From CAVZTA01 sp963778025 (GTDB lineage: Bacteria > Chloroflexota > Limnocylindria > Limnocylindrales > CSP1-4): a DNA stretch of 64,000 bases. This document shows positions 26,303-35,151 of this stretch, in pieces. The stretch spans positions 62,001-126,000 of the forward strand of contig CAVZTA010000003.1 in assembly GCA_963778025.1 (NCBI GenBank). The letters are read 5' to 3'. Under the pieces are notes generated by a model that saw only the letters and a program-made list of their open reading frames with translations, did no database searches and was not told where the DNA came from. The position numbers and the translations under genes are program-made. Within the stretch, counting starts at the first letter, position 1. Every line of letters begins with the position of its first letter.

Positions 26303-29171
26303 GCGGCGCGCACCGCCTCCCGAGCGGCGGCCGCATCGACCGCTCGAAGCCGCTGCGCTTCGGGTTCGACGGCGTCGAGTACCAGGGGTTCGCGGGCGAC
26401 ACGCTGGCGTCCGCGCTCCTCGCCAACGGTGTCGACGGCGTCTGGCGCTCGCTGTACCGCGACCGCCCACGCGGGGTGTTCGCGGCGGGCGCCGACGACC
26501 CGAACACCCTCGTCCAGGTGGAGCGCCCGGGCGGCGCCTCCGAGCCGATGCTCCGGGCGACCACCGTCGAGCTGGTCGATGGCCTGGTGGCCACGTCCCT
26601 GCGGGGGAGGGGACGACTGGAGCGCCGCGCCGACACGTCGCGCTTCGACCATCGCTACACCCATGTCGATGTGCTGGTCGTGGGCGGCGGCCCGGCGGGC
26701 ATCGCGGCGGCGGTCGCGGCGGGGCGCACCGGCGCGCGCGTGCTCCTGGTCGACGACGCTCGCGAGCTGGGTGGATCGCTCCGGTCGATGCCCGAGGTGC
26801 GGCTCGACGGGCGGCCCGGGTGGGCGTGGATCGAGGCGCGGACCGCGGAGACGACACGCCACCCGGAGACGCGGATCCTGACCCGCGCGACGGCGCTCGG
26901 GCTGTACGACCACGGCTGGGTCACGGTGGCGCAGCGGCTCGACGGACCGGTCGAAGGGCGGCTGTGGCATGTCCGGGCGAAGCGGATCGTGCTGGCGACC
27001 GGTGCGCTGGAGCGGCCGATCGCGTTCCGCGGCAACGATCGGCCGGGCGTGATGCTCGCGTCCGCGGCCCGCACGTACGTGGAGCGGTTCGGGGTCGCGC
27101 CCGGCGAGCGTGCGGTCGTGTTCACGACCAACGACAGCGCCTATCAGGCTGCGCGGTCGCTCGCGCGGGCCGGCGTGGAGGTCGCGGCGGTCGTGGATGC
27201 CCGGGAGTCGCCCGCCTCCGAGACCGTGGCGCGGGCGCGCGATGCCCGCATCCCGGTCCACACGGGCGCGCTGGTCGCGGCCACGACGGGCGAGGAGCGG
27301 GTCGTGTCGGTCGCGGTCCGGACGGCCGACGGGATGGTCGCTCGGATCCCGTGCGATCTCGTCGCGGTCTCGGGCGGCTGGAACCCCGCGATCCATCTGT
27401 GGAGCCATGTCCGCGGGACGACCCGCTGGGATGACGCGATCGGCGCCTTCGTCCCCGACGAGCCCGCCGGACCCATCGACGTCGCCGGCGCGGTCACCGG
27501 CTCGTTCTCGACGGGTGACGCGATCCGCCAGGGCATCGCGGCCGGGGTACGCGCGGCAGCACTCGCCGGGTTCCCCGAGCGCTGGGCGTCCGTCGCGCCG
27601 GAGGTCACCGACCGCTCCTCGACCGACGTCGCCGCCGGCGAGCCGGCCGTCGGCGCGTTCGAGCCGCTGTTCGTCGTCCCGGCCGCCGATGGGGCGTGGG
27701 ACGAGCTGTACGTCGACCTCGAGCGCGACGCGACCGTCGCCGACGTCCATCGTGCGGTCGGCGCCGGTCTTCGCTCGGTCGAGCACATCAAGCGCTACAC
27801 CACGATCGGGACCGCGTCCGACCAGGGCCGGACCTCCGGCGTCATCGCGTCCGCCGTCGCGGCGGAGCTGCTCGGGTCGCCGATGAGCGAGGCCGGCCTG
27901 ACGACGTTCCGGCCGCCGTATGTCCCGGCATCGTTCGCGTCACTGGCGGGACGGGACCGCGGCTCGCTCCACGATCCGATACGGACGACCGCCGATCCAG
28001 CCGTGGCACGTCGACCGGCAGGCGCCCATGGAGAACGTCGGCCAGTGGCACCGGCCGTGGTACTTCCCGGTCGACGGCGAGTCGATGGACGAGGCCGTCC
28101 TTCGCGAGACCCGGGCGGTGCGCGCGTCGGTCGGGGTCATGGACGCGTCGACGCTGGGCAAGATCGACCTGCAGGGACCGGACGTCGGCGTCTTCCTGGA
28201 CCGGATCTACACGAACCGCTTCTCGACGCTCAAGGTGGGCTCGTGCCGGTACGGGCTGATGTGTCGTGCGGACGGGATGGTGTTCGACGACGGTGTCACG
28301 TCTCGCCTCGCCGAGGACCGGTTCCACATGACGACCACCACCGGCAATGCCGCGGCCGTCCTCGACTGGCTGGAGGAGTGGCTCCAGACCGAGTGGCCCG
28401 AGCTGCGGGTGCGCGCGACGAGCGTCACGGAGCAGTGGGCGACGGTCGCGGTCGTCGGGCCGCGATCGAGGGACGTCGTCGCCGCGGTCTGTCCGGGCCT
28501 CGATGTGTCGCGCGAGGCCTTCCCGTTCATGACCTGGCGCGAGGCGGCCATCGCCGGTGTCCCGGGCCGCGTGTTCCGCATCTCGTTCAGCGGCGAGCTC
28601 GCCTACGAGCTCAACGTCGGCTGGTCCGAGGGACGGCGTGTCTGGGAGGCGGTCATGGCCGCCGGCGAGCCGTTCGGGATCACGCCGTACGGCACGGAGT
28701 CGATGCATGTCCTCCGCGCCGAGAAGGGCTACCCGATCATCGGCCAGGACACCGACGGCACGGTCACGCCGCAGGACCTGGGCATGGACTGGATCGTCGC
28801 GCCGAAACCGTTCATCGGCTCGCGGTCGCATGCGCGGTCGGACACCCTGCGGCCGGATCGCAAGCACTTCGTGGGCCTGCTCCCGGTCGATCCGGAGGCG
28901 CTGCTGCCCGAGGGCGCGCAGCTCGTCGCGGAGGCGGTCGCTGGGCGCGTCGGCGCCCGTGCCGATGCTGGGCCACGTGACGTCGTCGTACCGCTCCGCG
29001 GCGCTCGGCCGCACGTTCGCGCTGGCGATGATCAAGGGCGGCCGCGACCGGATCGGCGAGGTCGTCCACGCGCCGCTCGGCGATCGCGTCATCGCGGCGA
29101 CGATCACGTCGTCGATCCTGTTCGACCCCGAGAACGCGCGCCGGGACGGCGAGCCGGAGGCCGTGGCGTGA
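26299..29171 (+). CDS. soxA: Sarcosine oxidase alpha subunit SoxA, two frameshifts
   Basis: SoxA carries NAD and FAD-exchange surfaces and the folate site where methylene-THF forms. The GTG at 26299 overlaps soxD. Residues about 10-100 are the Fer2-like N-domain (FDGVEYQGFAGDTLASALLANG), and VLVVGGGPAGIAAAVAAGRTG near 125 binds a dinucleotide. Two extra bases, near 27991 and 28946, shift the frame. The pieces join smoothly to the GcvT folate domain (MENVGQWHRPWYFP ... GPDVGVFLDRIYTNRFSTLK ... ISFSGELAYELNV) and to a tail ending at 29171. The total of about 957 residues equals a normal SoxA. Because three segments align end to end, sequencing error is likelier than a pseudogene. Confidence 0.9.
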
Positions 29172-29715
29172 CGGCGACCGCGATCGCGGTGATCGAGCGC
29201 GCGGCACCGCTCGCCCAGGTGACCCTCCGCGTCGCGCCCGACCCCGCCGTCCTCCAGCGGCTCGGGCGCGTGCTGGGCGTCCCGATCCCGGTCGATGCGA
29301 ACCGCGCCGCGGTGTCCGCCGCCGGCCGTCGAGCGATCCTGTGGATGGGCCCCGACGAGTGGCTGATCGTCGACGAGGACCGCGCTGCGGCGGTCCCGAT
29401 CGAGACCGCGCTCCGGGAGGCGGCCGGCGACGCGTTCGTCGTGACCGTCGACGTCAGCGAGAACCGCGTCGCGTTCGACGTCGCGGGCCCGGCGGCGCGC
29501 GACCTCCTGGAAGGCGGCATCACCGTCGACCTCCACCCGCGGTCGTTCACGGTCGGCTCGTGCGCCCAGACGCTCCTCGCCCGCGCCAACGTCGTGCTCT
29601 GGCAGCGCACCGACGAGCCGTCCTACCGGCTGTTCGTCCGCCCGTCGTTCGCCGCTTACGTCGAGGCGTGGCTCGGAGACGCCCTCGAGGGCACCTCGAG
29701 GGCCTCGGAGGCTAG
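29168..29715 (+). CDS. soxG: Sarcosine oxidase gamma subunit SoxG, 3' end uncertain
   Basis: The GTG at 29168 overlaps the soxA stop. Residues 1-175 match SoxG: PLAQVTLRV, the central ILWMGPDEWLIV, and VTVDVSENRVAFDVAGPAARDLLEGG. In the starting frame the reading continues to 30130, but from about 29690 it is low-complexity sequence antisense to another gene and crosses a strong hairpin. A neighbouring frame stops at TAG 29713-29715, which gives a normal length of about 180 residues, so a small indel near the 3' end is suspected. SoxG is structural, sits in the alpha-beta-gamma-delta complex and closes the sox operon. Confidence 0.82.
29681..29703 (+). terminator. Perfect 9-bp hairpin at the end of the sox operon
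   Basis: GCCCTCGAG (29681-29689), five bases, CTCGAGGGC (29695-29703) form a strong stem at the soxG 3' end. It also precedes the stop of the convergent minus-strand gene at 29712. No T-tract follows; the hairpin probably stops or stabilises both transcripts. Confidence 0.55.
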
Positions 29716-30176
29716 TCCAGCTCGCTCTTCGGGCGGATGCTCACCTGGCCGGCTGGACGATCCGGTGACGGTGCGGACGCCGGCGTCGGCGCGCTCGGCG
29801 CCTCGCGGCGCGAGCCCGCGACCGTCGGGCGGAGCTGGAAGCCGATGTGCTTCGCGACCTCGTCCTCGCGCGGCGCGCCGGGTGTCCGCTCCGGGTCGAT
29901 CACGCGGATCGCGAGGACCCGCTCGCCGGGGATCAGCCAGGCGACGCCCTCGTCATCGAGGAGCTCGACCCGCTTCGCCTCCGAAAGCAGCTCGCCGTAC
30001 AGGCGCAGGAGCACCGTCCGCAGGCCGATGCGATCGTGGATGGAACCGGCCGGGAAGCCATCGGCATCGCCGACGTAGGCGGCCGCCGTCGCGACCGCGT
30101 GCTGGAGTGGGAACGTGCTCGCGACGGTGAGCCCGGTGATGGTGACGACCTCGATCCGGAACGGCGTGTCGGCCAT
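29712..30176 (-). CDS. Conserved hypothetical protein, 154 aa
   Basis: I do not recognise a named family. The protein begins FRIEVVTITGLTVAS and has a central segment RTVLLRLYGELLSEAKRVELLDDEGVAWLIPGERVLAIRV that looks like a beta-rich small domain. The C-terminal 35 residues are disordered (Pro, Ala, Ser). There is no signal peptide or membrane helix, so it should be cytoplasmic. It lies 22 bases after the lipoprotein gene on the same strand and probably shares its transcript. Its DNA is antisense to a meaningless extension of the soxG frame; codon pattern favours this strand. Confidence 0.6.
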   Translation of the reverse strand: MADTPFRIEVVTITGLTVASTFPLQHAVATAAAYVGDADGFPAGSIHDRIGLRTVLLRLYGELLSEAKRVELLDDEGVAWLIPGERVLAIRVIDPERTPGAPREDEVAKHIGFQLRPTVAGSRREAPSAPTPASAPSPDRPAGQVSIRPKSELD

Positions 30177-30198
30177 GGTCCCCTCGTGGTGCGGCGGC

Positions 30199-30937
30199 TC
30201 AGCCGGCCGGCGGCTCGACGGTCATCGGCTGGTCGTGGAGGCTGCCCTCGAGCACCAGATGGCAGGGGCTGGCCGCTGAGCGTCGTCTGCACGTCCAACC
30301 GGTACGGGTCGAACGTCGTGGTGTCGACGTCGAGGATGACCTGCGCCGTCGGGAGCCCGGCGGGCGGGGCGTCCGGCAGTGGCAGGACGGTCCGGCCGAT
30401 GGTGGCGAACCGCTCCCAGACGAGGTCGGGCGGCACGACGGCCGTCAGGCGATGGCAGGTCCGGCCGGCGCACGCCACGTCCTCGTTCGTGACCTGCAGG
30501 CGGGCATCGGTCGCGAAGTTCGTGATCGCGCTCCGGAGATCGTCGCCCGCCGGGAGGGGCAGCATGCCGCCGCCCTGCTTCTGGAAGCCGGAGCCCGTGT
30601 CGATCCACCAGACGCCGTCCTTCACGATCACCCGGACCGGCTTCGCCGTGGCCTCCGCCGATCGCCCCTCGACGTGCGCCGCGGTCTTCCCGGGATCGAG
30701 ATCGGCATCGAAGGTGGCGCTGTCCGGCCCGCCCAGCAGACCGCCGGCCGGGTCGAGCTCGCCGTGGACGCGGATCGACTGCAGCGTGAGCATCCGGTCG
30801 ATCGCACGGATGAACAGCGCATGGGCGTCGTCGGCGGCGCTGGGCGCCTGGCCACCGCAGCTCGCGAGCACGAGCGTGACCAGGAGCACGAGCGTGACCA
30901 GGAGGAGGACGAGGCGCGCGCGGTGGGCGGGTCGCAC
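30199..30937 (-). CDS. LppX/LprG-like lipoprotein, one frameshift near the C-terminus
   Basis: The ATG at 30937 opens a lipoprotein with lipobox VLASCGG near residue 26. The body (SIRVHGELDPAGG ... ATFDADLDPGKTAAHVEG ... VKDGVWWIDTG ... DPYRLDVQTTLSG) has the alternating beta pattern of the LppX/LprAFG/LolA-like fold, which in mycobacteria carries lipids across the envelope. Near 30266, inside a run of G bases, the frame shifts, and the next frame gives CHLVLEGSLHDQPMTVEPPAG followed by a stop at 30199. The intact protein would have about 246 residues. Lipid transport is inference from fold resemblance only. Confidence 0.65.
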
Positions 30938-30971
30938 GGCGGCATCGTACCGGCGGTCGCGACCAGGACAT

Positions 30972-31008
30972 CGGACCGCCCCGGAGGAGGAGGTTCCGGG
31001 GCGGTCCG
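30972..31008. terminator. Strong hairpin, 14-bp perfect stem
   Basis: CGGACCGCCCCGGA (30972-30985) and its exact complement at 30995-31008 enclose a nine-base loop. It lies 22 bases after the stop of the small minus-strand gene at 31031 and before the lipoprotein gene at 30937, so it most likely terminates the former. Confidence 0.7.
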
Positions 31009-31030
31009 TGGCGACTGGGAGGAGCGTGGG

Positions 31031-31228
31031 TCAGGCGGCTTCGTGCGACCCCGTGGCGGCCGTGGGCCGGGTCATCGGGGCGACGATGACCAGCGAGCGC
31101 ATCGCCGCGTCCGCCCAGGCCATCGCGTCACGCATCGTCATCGTGGACGCCTCGTGGCGCTCAGCCTGGTAGGCATCGCGCAGCCGCACCAATCGTTCGA
31201 AGAATTGCCGCCGTTCGTGCTTGCTCAT
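31031..31228 (-). CDS. Small protein of unknown function, 65 aa
   Basis: The reading frame has a good ribosome site (GGGAGG, seven bases before the ATG) and a strong hairpin after its stop, which together argue it is real. The product begins MSKHERRQFFERLVRLRDAY and is charged and probably helical, with no cysteines, signal or membrane helix. The family was not recognised. The next 258 bases upstream (31229-31486) hold no ORF or clear signal that I can support. Confidence 0.5.
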   Translation of the reverse strand: MSKHERRQFFERLVRLRDAYQAERHEASTMTMRDAMAWADAAMRSLVIVAPMTRPTAATGSHEAA

Positions 31229-31486
31229 CGTCCTGGCCTCCCAGTGGGTCCGCCTCAGCGGTCCCTGATGACCAGCACGCTAGGGATGCGCCGGCCCGGG
31301 CTCATCGGGAGGTAGCCCCATCTTTCGGCCCTGGGGTACCTGATGCCGCCGCCTCGCGTATCCCCATGACGACTGGGATCACGCTCGACGGCGCGCGGAT
31401 CGTCTCGGCTGCGACGCTGCGCGGACCGTGGACGCCAGGTCGACGCAGCAGCCATCCGGTGGGCGGCTGGACTGCCTCGCCGGGCC

Positions 31487-32242
31487 CTACCCCGCCGCCT
31501 GGCGCAGCGTTCGCGCGATCCGCGCCGCGGTCGTGGCGACGAGGCGGCCCACGTCGGCATCGCGACCGGCCGGCGGGAAGCGATACGACGGCCCGTGCAC
31601 GTGGAGCGCTGCCACGACCTCCCCGGATCCATCGGCGACGCCCGCGGCCACCGACGAGATGCCCTCGGCGAACTCGTCGTGGACCCAGGCATAGCCGCCG
31701 AGCTGGACGGCCCGCAGCCGCTCTCGCAGCGCATCCGGATCGGTCAGGGTCCGCGGCGTGAGGCGCGCCAGCCCACCCGCGAGGTACGCCTCGACGACCG
31801 ACGACGACGCGTGCGCCAGGAAGACCTGCCCGGAGCTCACGGCGTGCATCGGCACCCGCGTGCCGGTCCAGTCGCGGATCGAGACCGGGTTCGGCGTACC
31901 GACCTGTTCCACGTAGTGGACATCACGCCCATCGGGGATCGACAGCCCGGCGGCCTCGCCGGTCTCCTCGGCAAGGGTCGCGAGGTACGGCCGGGCGATC
32001 GCCAGCAGCGACGGTGACGCCGCGAGCCCCGCCGCCAGCGTCACGACGCGCGGACCCAGCCGGTACCGGCCGTCGATCGGGGACTGCTCGACCGCCTCCT
32101 CCGCCTGGAGCGCCCGAAGCAACCGCGCGACGGTGGATTTCGGGAGTCGTGCGCGGCCCGCGATGGTGGTCACGCCGCTCGGCCCATCGCCGAGGGCGGA
32201 AAGCACCGCGAACGCCCGCTCGATGCTCTGGACTCTGGACAC
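31487..32242 (-). CDS. IclR-family transcriptional regulator
   Basis: This 251-residue regulator has the winged helix at residues 5-65 (SIERAFAVLSALGDGPSGVTTIA, then LPKSTVARLLRALQ) and the IclR effector-binding GAF-like domain from about 80. There the conserved SGQVFLAH and AWVHDEFAEGISSVAAGV are visible. IclR proteins bind small metabolites and repress or activate neighbouring catabolic operons. It is divergent from the corrinoid-methyltransferase operon and shares with it a 114-base region that contains an IclR-like palindrome. It is therefore the likely local regulator of C1 demethylation; the effector is unknown. Confidence 0.92.
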   Translation of the reverse strand: MSRVQSIERAFAVLSALGDGPSGVTTIAGRARLPKSTVARLLRALQAEEAVEQSPIDGRYRLGPRVVTLAAGLAASPSLLAIARPYLATLAEETGEAAGLSIPDGRDVHYVEQVGTPNPVSIRDWTGTRVPMHAVSSGQVFLAHASSSVVEAYLAGGLARLTPRTLTDPDALRERLRAVQLGGYAWVHDEFAEGISSVAAGVADGSGEVVAALHVHGPSYRFPPAGRDADVGRLVATTAARIARTLRQAAG

Positions 32243-32278
32243 GCACGCTCCCGTCGATTAGGCTGGCGAGGCCTCTCG

Positions 32279-32314
32279 GTTCCATCATACGGCACGGTTC
32301 CACGATGTGGAACA
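32279..32314. promoter_or_regulatory. IclR-like operator between the regulator and the methyltransferase operon
   Basis: GTTCCAC-GAT-GTGGAAC (32298-32314) is a perfect palindrome, and a direct copy of its half GGTTCCA starts at 32279, 18 bases upstream of the same half in the palindrome (32297). GGTTCCA/TGGAACC-type palindromes are characteristic of IclR-family sites. The position in the divergent promoter region fits control of both directions. Confidence 0.65.
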
Positions 32315-32356
32315 TGGGCAAACGGGCCGGCAAGAGACCGAGGGACGGGAGTACGG

Positions 32357-33064
32357 ATGGCGGCCGACGATCTCCAGGACATCGACCTCGCGAGCCTCAA
32401 CGATGACGAGCTCACCGAGCAGATGCACAACGACCTCTACGACGGCCTCGCGGAGGCCATCACGGAGGGAACGAACATCCTCCTGGGCCGCGGCTGGTCG
32501 CCCGACCGGGTCCTGAACGACGCCCTGGTCGAGGGCATGCGCATCGTCGGCATCGACTTCCGCGACGGCATCCTGTTCGTGCCCGAGGTGCTGCTCGCCG
32601 CCAATGCGATGAAGTCGGGCATGACGATCCTCCGCCCGCTGCTCGCGGAGACCGGTGCCGAGCGCATCGGCAAGGTCGTCATCGGCACCGTGAAGGGCGA
32701 CATCCACGACATCGGCAAGAACCTCGTCGCGATGATGCTCGAGGGTGCCGGGTTCGAGGTCGTGGACCTCGGCATCAATACCGACGCCGAGAAGTTCATC
32801 GCCGCGCTCAACGAGCACGAGCCCGAGATCCTGGGCATGAGCGCGCTGCTCACGACGACGATGCCGTACATGAAGGTCGTCATCGACGAGCTCAAGAACC
32901 GCGGGCTGCGCGACAAGGTCATCGTGCTCGTCGGCGGAGCGCCGCTGAACGAGGAGTTCGGGCGAGCCGTGGGCGCCGACGCGTACTGCCGCGACGCCGC
33001 GGTCGCCGCCGAGATGGCACGTTCGCTGGTCGCCGCGCGGCGCGCGAGCACGACCGCCGCCTGA
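32357..33064 (+). CDS. Corrinoid (methyl-carrier) protein, MttC/MtgC type
   Basis: This 235-residue cytoplasmic protein carries the methyl group between two methyltransferases on cobalamin. The N-terminal helical cap domain spans about 15-95 (GLAEAITEGTNILLGRGWSPDRVLNDALVEGMRIVG). The cobalamin-binding Rossmann domain follows, with GTVKGDIHDIGKN near 113; its His replaces the lower cobalt ligand. GGAPLNEEFGRAVGADAYCRDA is the usual C-terminal signature. It is the first gene of a seven-gene operon with MttB, the methyl-THF methyltransferase and a RACo-like activator, and follows an IclR-like operator. Confidence 0.94.
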   Translation: MAADDLQDIDLASLNDDELTEQMHNDLYDGLAEAITEGTNILLGRGWSPDRVLNDALVEGMRIVGIDFRDGILFVPEVLLAANAMKSGMTILRPLLAETGAERIGKVVIGTVKGDIHDIGKNLVAMMLEGAGFEVVDLGINTDAEKFIAALNEHEPEILGMSALLTTTMPYMKVVIDELKNRGLRDKVIVLVGGAPLNEEFGRAVGADAYCRDAAVAAEMARSLVAARRASTTAA

Positions 33065-33075
33065 GACGCCGGCCG

Positions 33076-33701
33076 ATGGCCACGGCGTCGCCCGTCGACC
33101 CCGCTCCGCATACGCTCGTCATCGGGTGCGGCGCGCTCGCGCGCGAGCTGCTGGCGCTCACGTCGGACCTGCCCGGGGTGAAGGTCGTCGCCGTCGATGC
33201 CCGGCTGCACAACCGGCCCGAGCGGATCGCGGCCGCGGTGAAGCGACGCATCGCCCGGGCCCGGCGCGAGCACGGCGATGGGATCCGGCTGTTCGTGGCC
33301 TATGCCGACTGCGGGACGGGCGGCGCGCTCGACGCGTTGCTCGCCGAGGAAGGGCGTCGCGCGATTGCCGGGCGAGCATTGCTTCGAGCTGTACGCGGGC
33401 GCCAAGGCGTACGCGGCGCTCCAGGACGCCGAGATCGGCACGTTCTATCTCACCGACTTCCTCGCCCGCCAGTTCGAGACGCTGGTCATCGCAGGCCTCG
33501 GGCTGGATCGCCACCCCGAGCTGCTGCCGCTCTACTTCGGGAACTACACGCCGGCTCGTGTACCTCGCCCAGACCGACGACCCGGAGCTGACCCGCCGCG
33601 CCGAGGCGGCCGCCGCACGCCTGGGGCTGCGGTTCGAGCGGATCCAGGCGGGCTATGGCGAGCTCGCCGCCCCGATCCGGACGCTGGCGGTCCCGGCGTG
33701 A
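33076..33701 (+). CDS. DUF1638-family protein, two frameshifts
   Basis: Three overlapping frames give one continuous family pattern: LVIGCGALARELLAL from 33076, then PGEHCFELYAG and TFYLTDFLARQFETLVIAGLGLDRHPELLPLYFGNY from the second frame (switch near 33350). RLVYLAQTDDPELTRRAEAAA follows from the third frame (switch near 33550), ending at 33701. Joined, about 208 residues match DUF1638. This family is repeatedly found beside MttB-like methyltransferase and corrinoid genes, but its reaction is unknown. Conserved Cys (GCGA, DCGTGG, EHCFE) could bind a metal. It lies 11 bases after the corrinoid gene. Confidence 0.8.
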
Positions 33702-33744
33702 GTCCCGTGGCGACGCCCGCCGAGGGCGCGTCACGCCACGGCCT

Positions 33745-33771
33745 GATGACGCCGATGACGCCGATGACGCC
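33745..33771 (+). repeat. Three tandem copies of GATGACGCC
   Basis: A perfect 9-bp repeat in the 101-base gap between the DUF1638 gene and the next gene. The gap holds no other recognisable signal. Confidence 0.7.
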
Positions 33772-33802
33772 GAGAGCCACGACCGATGAGGTACCGACCT
33801 AG

Positions 33803-34168
33803 ATGCCCCCGATGCTGACGGTGATCCGCTGGCGCGACATCCCGGCCCAGGTCACCGCGAAGGACGGCCGGGCCGTGGCGAAGCGTGTCCTGCATCGCCG
33901 GTTCCAGGTCGCGATCGACCGCGCCGCGATGCAGGCCGGCAAGAAGGCCGCCAGCGACTACATCGGCGAGTGGGTGTCGGATCGCCGGCCGTGCGGCCCC
34001 GACCTCCAGGCCGAGGTGGACGCGCTGGCGACCCGCTTCGAGGCCGAGCACACGCGCGAGGTCCTCGCCCAGCTCGTCGCCAACGGCGGCTGGCAGGACC
34101 CGAGCGCCCACGCCGAGGTCCCGCCGCCGCCCGCCACCCCCAAGGACGAGGAGCCGCAGCCCGCATGA
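33803..34168 (+). CDS. Virulence-factor domain (PF13769-like) protein
   Basis: This 121-residue protein has the pattern LTVIRWRDIPAQVTAKDGRAVAKRVLHRRFQVAIDRAAMQAG followed by YIGEWVS. That is the hallmark of the small family misleadingly named 'virulence factor' in Pfam. Members are encoded in MttB/corrinoid operons of environmental bacteria; no activity is known. The C-terminus is a Pro/Glu-rich tail. The stop overlaps the ATG of the next gene, so the two are translationally coupled. Confidence 0.82.
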   Translation: MPPMLTVIRWRDIPAQVTAKDGRAVAKRVLHRRFQVAIDRAAMQAGKKAASDYIGEWVSDRRPCGPDLQAEVDALATRFEAEHTREVLAQLVANGGWQDPSAHAEVPPPPATPKDEEPQPA

Positions 34169-35151
34169 CCCGCACCATCGTCAGCTCGGCGACCCGCGAA
34201 CACGTCATCGGCTTCGACCGGCCGTTCACGATCATCGGCGAACGCATCAACCCCACCGGCCGCAAGCTGCTCGCCCAGGAGATGCGCGACGGCGACTTCA
34301 GCCGGGTGGAGCGGGATGCCGTCGCCCAGGTGGAGGCCGGCGCTCACATGCTCGACGTGAACGCCGGGATCCCGCTGGCCGACGAGCCCGCGATCCTCGC
34401 GAAGACCGTGCAGCTCGTGCAGTCGCTGGTCGACGTCCCGCTGAGCATCGACAGCTCCATCGTCGAGGCGCTGGAAGCCGGGCTCGCGGTGTACCAGGGC
34501 AAGGCACTGGTGAATTCGGTGACCGGCGAGGAGGAGCGCCTGGAGCGCGTCCTGCCGTTGGTCAGGAAGTACGGCGCCGCGGTGGTCGCGATCAGCAATG
34601 ACGACACGGGGATCTCCGAGGACCCCGATGTGCGGTTCGCGGTCGCGAAACGGATCGTCGAGCGGGCTGCCGATCATGGCATCCCCCGCGAGGACATCAT
34701 CGTGGATCCGTTGGTCATGCCCATCGGCGCGATGCGCACCGCCGGACAGCAGGTATTTGCGATCCTCAAGCGACTGCGTGAGGAACTCAAGGTCAACTCG
34801 ACATGCGGTGCGAGCAACGTCAGCTTCGGGCTTCCGCACCGCGAGGGCGTCAATGCGGCGTTCCTGCCGATGGCCATCGCGTCGGGACTCACGACGGCGA
34901 TCACGAACCCGCTCTCGAGCGAGGTGAAGGCCGCCGTGATGGCCGCCGACGTGCTGATGGGCAACGACGCCGACGCGGGTCGCTGGATCCGCCAGTTCCG
35001 CGAGCCCGCGCCCGAGGGCGAGACGGGCGGCCGGCGCGTGAACCGTCGCCGCACGCTCGCCGCCGAGGCCGCTCGTGGTGCCGCCGCCCACGCCCCGGCC
35101 GGCCTGTCCGAGGAGGAGCTCGCGCTGCTCCAGCCGGAGGGCGTCCGCTGA
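34165..35151 (+). CDS. Methyltetrahydrofolate:corrinoid methyltransferase (MtgA/AcsE-like)
   Basis: This 328-residue pterin-binding TIM barrel has FTIIGERINPTGRK at residues 21-34, an Asp- and Asn-rich pterin site (AHMLDVNAGIPLADE; NSVTGEEERL), AISNDDTGI and STCGASNVSFGLPHR. It moves the methyl from the corrinoid protein to tetrahydrofolate in the catabolic direction, or the reverse. The ATG at 34165 overlaps the previous stop. The C-terminal 45 residues are an Ala/Arg-rich extension. The operon context (MttB, corrinoid protein, MetF) supports demethylation of a quaternary amine with methyl-THF as product. Confidence 0.92.
   Translation: MTRTIVSSATREHVIGFDRPFTIIGERINPTGRKLLAQEMRDGDFSRVERDAVAQVEAGAHMLDVNAGIPLADEPAILAKTVQLVQSLVDVPLSIDSSIVEALEAGLAVYQGKALVNSVTGEEERLERVLPLVRKYGAAVVAISNDDTGISEDPDVRFAVAKRIVERAADHGIPREDIIVDPLVMPIGAMRTAGQQVFAILKRLREELKVNSTCGASNVSFGLPHREGVNAAFLPMAIASGLTTAITNPLSSEVKAAVMAADVLMGNDADAGRWIRQFREPAPEGETGGRRVNRRRTLAAEAARGAAAHAPAGLSEEELALLQPEGVR

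Noticed and set aside
29716..30130. C-terminal extension of the soxG frame
   Set aside because: Low-complexity Arg/Ser/Pro sequence antisense to a better-supported gene and lying past a strong hairpin; a small indel near the soxG end explains it better.
32243..32356. Cobalamin riboswitch before the corrinoid operon
   Set aside because: The region is only 114 bases and lacks the B12-box; an IclR-like palindrome accounts for it.
33278..33802. Separate 174-residue ORF inside the DUF1638 gene
   Set aside because: Its middle part is the DUF1638 core in a shifted frame; both ends are out-of-frame reading.
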